Shown here: one piece after another, positions 50,839 through 53,066 of the stretch
How the letters are laid out: each line of letters begins with the position of its first letter
How positions within the stretch are numbered: the stretch's first letter is position 1
From: an uncultured Lachnospiraceae bacterium
GTDB lineage: Bacteria; Bacillota; Clostridia; Lachnospirales; Lachnospiraceae
Length of the DNA stretch: 53,066 nt
Direction: 5' to 3'
Assembly (NCBI GenBank): GCA_947169235.1
Contig: CAMVOY010000010.1
Location: 1 to 53,066 of the forward strand
Notes under the pieces: generated by a model
Database searches by the model: none
Told to the model about the DNA's origin: nothing
What the model saw: only the letters and a program-made list of their open reading frames with translations
Program-made: the position numbers and the translations under genes

Positions 50839-52033
50839 GATAGCAGTTTTGGGATATGGAACCGTCGGATCAGGCGTGGTTCAGGTTCTCACAACAAATG
50901 CGAATATCATAAAGGATAAGGCCGGCGAAGCCATCGAGGTAAAGAGAGTTCTCGACCTCAGAGATTTCCCGGGCGATCCCGTAGAGAATATTGTTACACA
51001 TGATTTTACCGATATCGAGAACGACGACGAGATCTCCGTCGTTGTCGAGACCATGGGCGGAACCAAACCCGCATACGACTTCGTTAAACGCTCTATCCTC
51101 AAGGGCAAGAGCGTTTGTACCTCAAACAAAGCTCTCGTGGCAGATCACGGTACCGAGCTTATCCGTCTCGCCAAGGAAAAGGGCGTTCACTTCTTCTTTG
51201 AGGCCAGCGTAGGCGGCGGGATTCCTATCCTTCGCCCGCTCTCAAGATGTCTTGTCGCAGACGAACTGCTTTCGATCAACGGAATCCTGAACGGTACGAC
51301 GAACTTCATCCTGACCAAGATGTCAGATGAGGGCTCCGCGTACGAGGATGTTTTGAAAGAGGCACAGGCTCTCGGATATGCCGAGGCAGATCCCACTGCG
51401 GATGTCGAAGGCTACGATACCTGCCGAAAGATAGCGATACTTACCGCTCTCGCCTATGGCGCGCAGGTTGACTACGAGGACATCTCGACAGAGGGTATCT
51501 CAAAGATCACTGATAAGGACATATCATACGTCAAAAAAATGGGCAAGGTGATCCGTCTCCTCGGCTCCGGCAGGCGCGAGAACGGAAAGCTCTATGCTTT
51601 GGTATCTCCGTATATCATCGGCGCAGACAACCCGCTCTACAGCGTGAACGGCGTATTTAACGCCATTTCAGTCACGGGCAACATGCTCGGCGAGGTAATG
51701 TTCTACGGACAGGGAGCCGGCAAAGAGGCTACCGCAAGCGCCGTAGTGACCGATATCGTCGAGGCTGTCAAGAACAAAAATATCCCGATAGAGATCCGCT
51801 GGGATGAGAAAAAACAGATCGTCGAGCCTTTAGATGACATGAAGAATGCATTTTTCGTTCGTATCGAAGCATCCAAAAAGGATAAGGCTTCTGACATCTT
51901 CGGTGCATCGGAGTTTATCGAGGGTGTTGTTGACGGCGAGGTCGGCTTCATCACGGATGTGATGACCGAGAAGGATTTCGCTGCAAAGGCCGATGACCTC
52001 GGCATCATCTCCCGCATCCGCTACAACGGATGA
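50831..52033 (+). CDS. hom: Homoserine dehydrogenase
   Basis: The start is ATG at 50831 (MSKIAVLGYGTVG), after AGGAGGAAG; the upstream frame is that of the CheW gene. The 400-aa product has the Rossmann motif GYGTVGSGV, SNKALVADHG, the GILNGTTNFILTKM signature and AEADPTADVEGYD. It reduces aspartate semialdehyde to homoserine, feeding methionine (the metF-metH operon), threonine and isoleucine. The C-terminal segment (NAFFVRIEAS ... IISRIRYNG) resembles a short ACT regulatory domain. Confidence 0.95.
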   Translation: MSKIAVLGYGTVGSGVVQVLTTNANIIKDKAGEAIEVKRVLDLRDFPGDPVENIVTHDFTDIENDDEISVVVETMGGTKPAYDFVKRSILKGKSVCTSNKALVADHGTELIRLAKEKGVHFFFEASVGGGIPILRPLSRCLVADELLSINGILNGTTNFILTKMSDEGSAYEDVLKEAQALGYAEADPTADVEGYDTCRKIAILTALAYGAQVDYEDISTEGISKITDKDISYVKKMGKVIRLLGSGRRENGKLYALVSPYIIGADNPLYSVNGVFNAISVTGNMLGEVMFYGQGAGKEATASAVVTDIVEAVKNKNIPIEIRWDEKKQIVEPLDDMKNAFFVRIEASKKDKASDIFGASEFIEGVVDGEVGFITDVMTEKDFAAKADDLGIISRIRYNG

Positions 52034-52055
52034 TCGGACAGCTGAAAGGACTATT

Positions 52056-52925
52056 ATGATCTCAAACGGACAGATGGTCGGGATGATCCTGGCGATTGTG
52101 GTACCGATCATGATCGGTATCGTGGTATTTTTACATATAAAGAAGGAACTGAAAGTCAAAGGACTTTTTTTCACGGCGTGCTACGGCGCAGTCGGATATC
52201 TCTGGGAGGCCTGGATCTACGCCATGGCCTACAACTGGCTTTCGGCATGGATGATCCAGGAACCGTGGTTTCTGACGGGGATCGGCGATGTCGTGAGACA
52301 GATGCTCGTCTCCTTGCTCTATGCGGTTTTCGCCGCAGGTGGGCTGTATTGGGCGGTTTTTCTCGCCAATATGCGTGAATCGGATACAAGGAGGGGCACG
52401 ACCGTCGGTCTTGGCTTCGGTATCTGCTACACGGTCTGGAACTACTGTCTCGTTTACGGTGCTCCTCTCATCTACGGCTTCCAGATGAAGTTCGGTGGCT
52501 TCAATGAGTCTGAGGAGATAAGACAGAAGGTTTTGGGACTGCCTGTCGAGAACATGTATCTGTTTACGCTTGACACTGTTCTGTTTACGCTGATACTCAT
52601 CGGTACGACTCTCGTGATGGGCTTCTATCACCAGCACGGATGCAAGGGCAGGATGTTTTTGATCGTATTCATATCGCAGTTTTTCATCAAGTTTTTCAAC
52701 ACGCTTTTCCCGACGCTCATGCCGGATATGGTCTCAACGGTCCTGTATCACTTCCTGATGAGCATGTTGGCGATCTACTCGATTTGGATACTTCTTACAT
52801 ATCTGAAAACGGGTAAGGTCTTTATGAAAAAGGATGTAGAGGTTCCTCTGGGCACGAAGGCTGCCAAAAGCTCCGACTCAACAGCGAACTTCACATACGC
52901 AGGGAATAAAAAGAAATTGAAATGA
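52056..52925 (+). CDS. Polytopic membrane protein, unknown function (289 aa)
   Basis: The start is ATG at 52056 (MISNGQM), after AAAGGA, 22 nt beyond hom. About seven or eight membrane helices with a Trp/Tyr-rich region (VGYLWEAWIYAMAYNWL, GICYTVWNYCLVYG). It slightly resembles YhfC-type membrane proteins, but their EExxR-like protease residues are not seen here. No function assigned. A strong terminator follows. Confidence 0.75.
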   Translation: MISNGQMVGMILAIVVPIMIGIVVFLHIKKELKVKGLFFTACYGAVGYLWEAWIYAMAYNWLSAWMIQEPWFLTGIGDVVRQMLVSLLYAVFAAGGLYWAVFLANMRESDTRRGTTVGLGFGICYTVWNYCLVYGAPLIYGFQMKFGGFNESEEIRQKVLGLPVENMYLFTLDTVLFTLILIGTTLVMGFYHQHGCKGRMFLIVFISQFFIKFFNTLFPTLMPDMVSTVLYHFLMSMLAIYSIWILLTYLKTGKVFMKKDVEVPLGTKAAKSSDSTANFTYAGNKKKLK

Positions 52926-52926
52926 C

Positions 52927-52974
52927 AATCAGACTTGAGAGGGGGAATTTAATCCCCCTCTCAAGTCTGATTTT
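52927..52974. terminator. Bidirectional terminator between convergent genes
   Basis: A perfect 19-bp hairpin (ATCAGACTTGAGAGGGGGA and its complement, loop ATTTAA), followed by TTTT on the plus side. It serves the 289-aa gene; the partial surface gene on the other strand reads through it before stopping at 52929-52931. Confidence 0.9.
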
Positions 52975-53066
52975 ATCCTTATAGTAACAGTCTTTTTGCC
53001 TGACTTATATCTGCTGTTTCCTGCAGCCTTCACAGTGATCTTGTAAGTACCCTTTTTACACTTGGA
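52929..53066 (-). CDS. C-terminal end of a surface protein with Ig-like/YDG-type repeat (partial)
   Basis: The minus frame is open from the right edge for 45 codons and ends in TGA (52929-52931). The peptide begins SKCKKGTYKITVKAAGNSRY and continues with KSGKKTVTIRIK, a beta-strand pattern typical of the C-terminal repeats of Lachnospiraceae secreted proteins. The last 13 residues (SDLRGGLNSPSQV) are encoded by the terminator hairpin. The start lies outside the window. Confidence 0.7.
   Translation of the reverse strand, partial: SKCKKGTYKITVKAAGNSRYKSGKKTVTIRIKSDLRGGLNSPSQV

Overview
The window looks like a chromosomal segment of a Lachnospiraceae-type clostridium, perhaps of rumen or gut origin. 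The basis is strong AGGAGG ribosome-binding sites, sigma-A type TTGACA/TATAAT promoters, clostridial-style housekeeping proteins, a split cobalamin-dependent methionine synthase, and large secreted proteins with acidic linkers. No rRNA, tRNA or CRISPR array was found. The species cannot be named from the sequence.

Region 1 (1-3.7 kb) is accessory DNA. It holds the 5' part of a PAPS-reductase-family gene that runs off the left edge, two copies of a ~263-nt structured repeat (identical to each other), a ~506-bp inverted-repeat-bounded element with a 102-aa gene, and an Rpn/PD-(D/E)XK nuclease gene. Region 2 (3.7-10.9 kb, minus strand) is a signalling operon: a membrane protein of unknown function, a PrsW-like intramembrane protease, a LytS-type sensor kinase, a response regulator with a SARP-like DNA-binding domain, a STAS protein and a diguanylate cyclase, ending in a strong terminator. 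The kinase gene is split by a 1,917-bp ISLre2-type insertion sequence. Removing the IS and one target-duplication copy restores a 446-aa kinase frame. The IS carries a third, diverged copy of the structured repeat directly after its transposase stop codon. Paired substitutions between this copy and the other two preserve several helices, and G-U pairs favour plus-strand RNA.

Region 3 (10.9-25 kb, minus strand) encodes an envelope system: four secreted or membrane proteins that share a GY..DLN..YxGY repeat module (822, 153, 688 and 1,668 aa), a beta-helix protein (536 aa) and a dCache-HAMP-PP2C phosphatase. Four of these proteins end in the same unusual tail: A/G-S-V-F, a membrane helix and a basic end. 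Two promoters in this cluster carry a TTGTAAC-N4-TTGTAAC direct repeat with 11-bp period, placed 11 bp before the -10. This is the geometry expected for the SARP-like regulator of region 2. CheV follows upstream, at 25-26 kb.

Region 4 (26-53 kb) is mostly core metabolism and cell biology: metF, a methionine synthase activation protein and a MetH core; prfC; a class A penicillin-binding protein whose transpeptidase motifs are all degenerate; uvrC and ftsH; a 2-isopropylmalate synthase fused to an AraC-type DNA-binding domain; a DMT transporter and an rRNA-methyltransferase-like protein; purB, aroC, secA and prfB (without the usual frameshift site); a CheW-like protein; homoserine dehydrogenase; a membrane protein; and the C-terminal end of a surface protein entering from the right edge.

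The most promising unexplained items are the transposon-associated structured RNA, the SVF tail with a neighbouring intramembrane protease, the SARP-type heptamer promoters, the LeuA-AraC fusion and the degenerate penicillin-binding protein.
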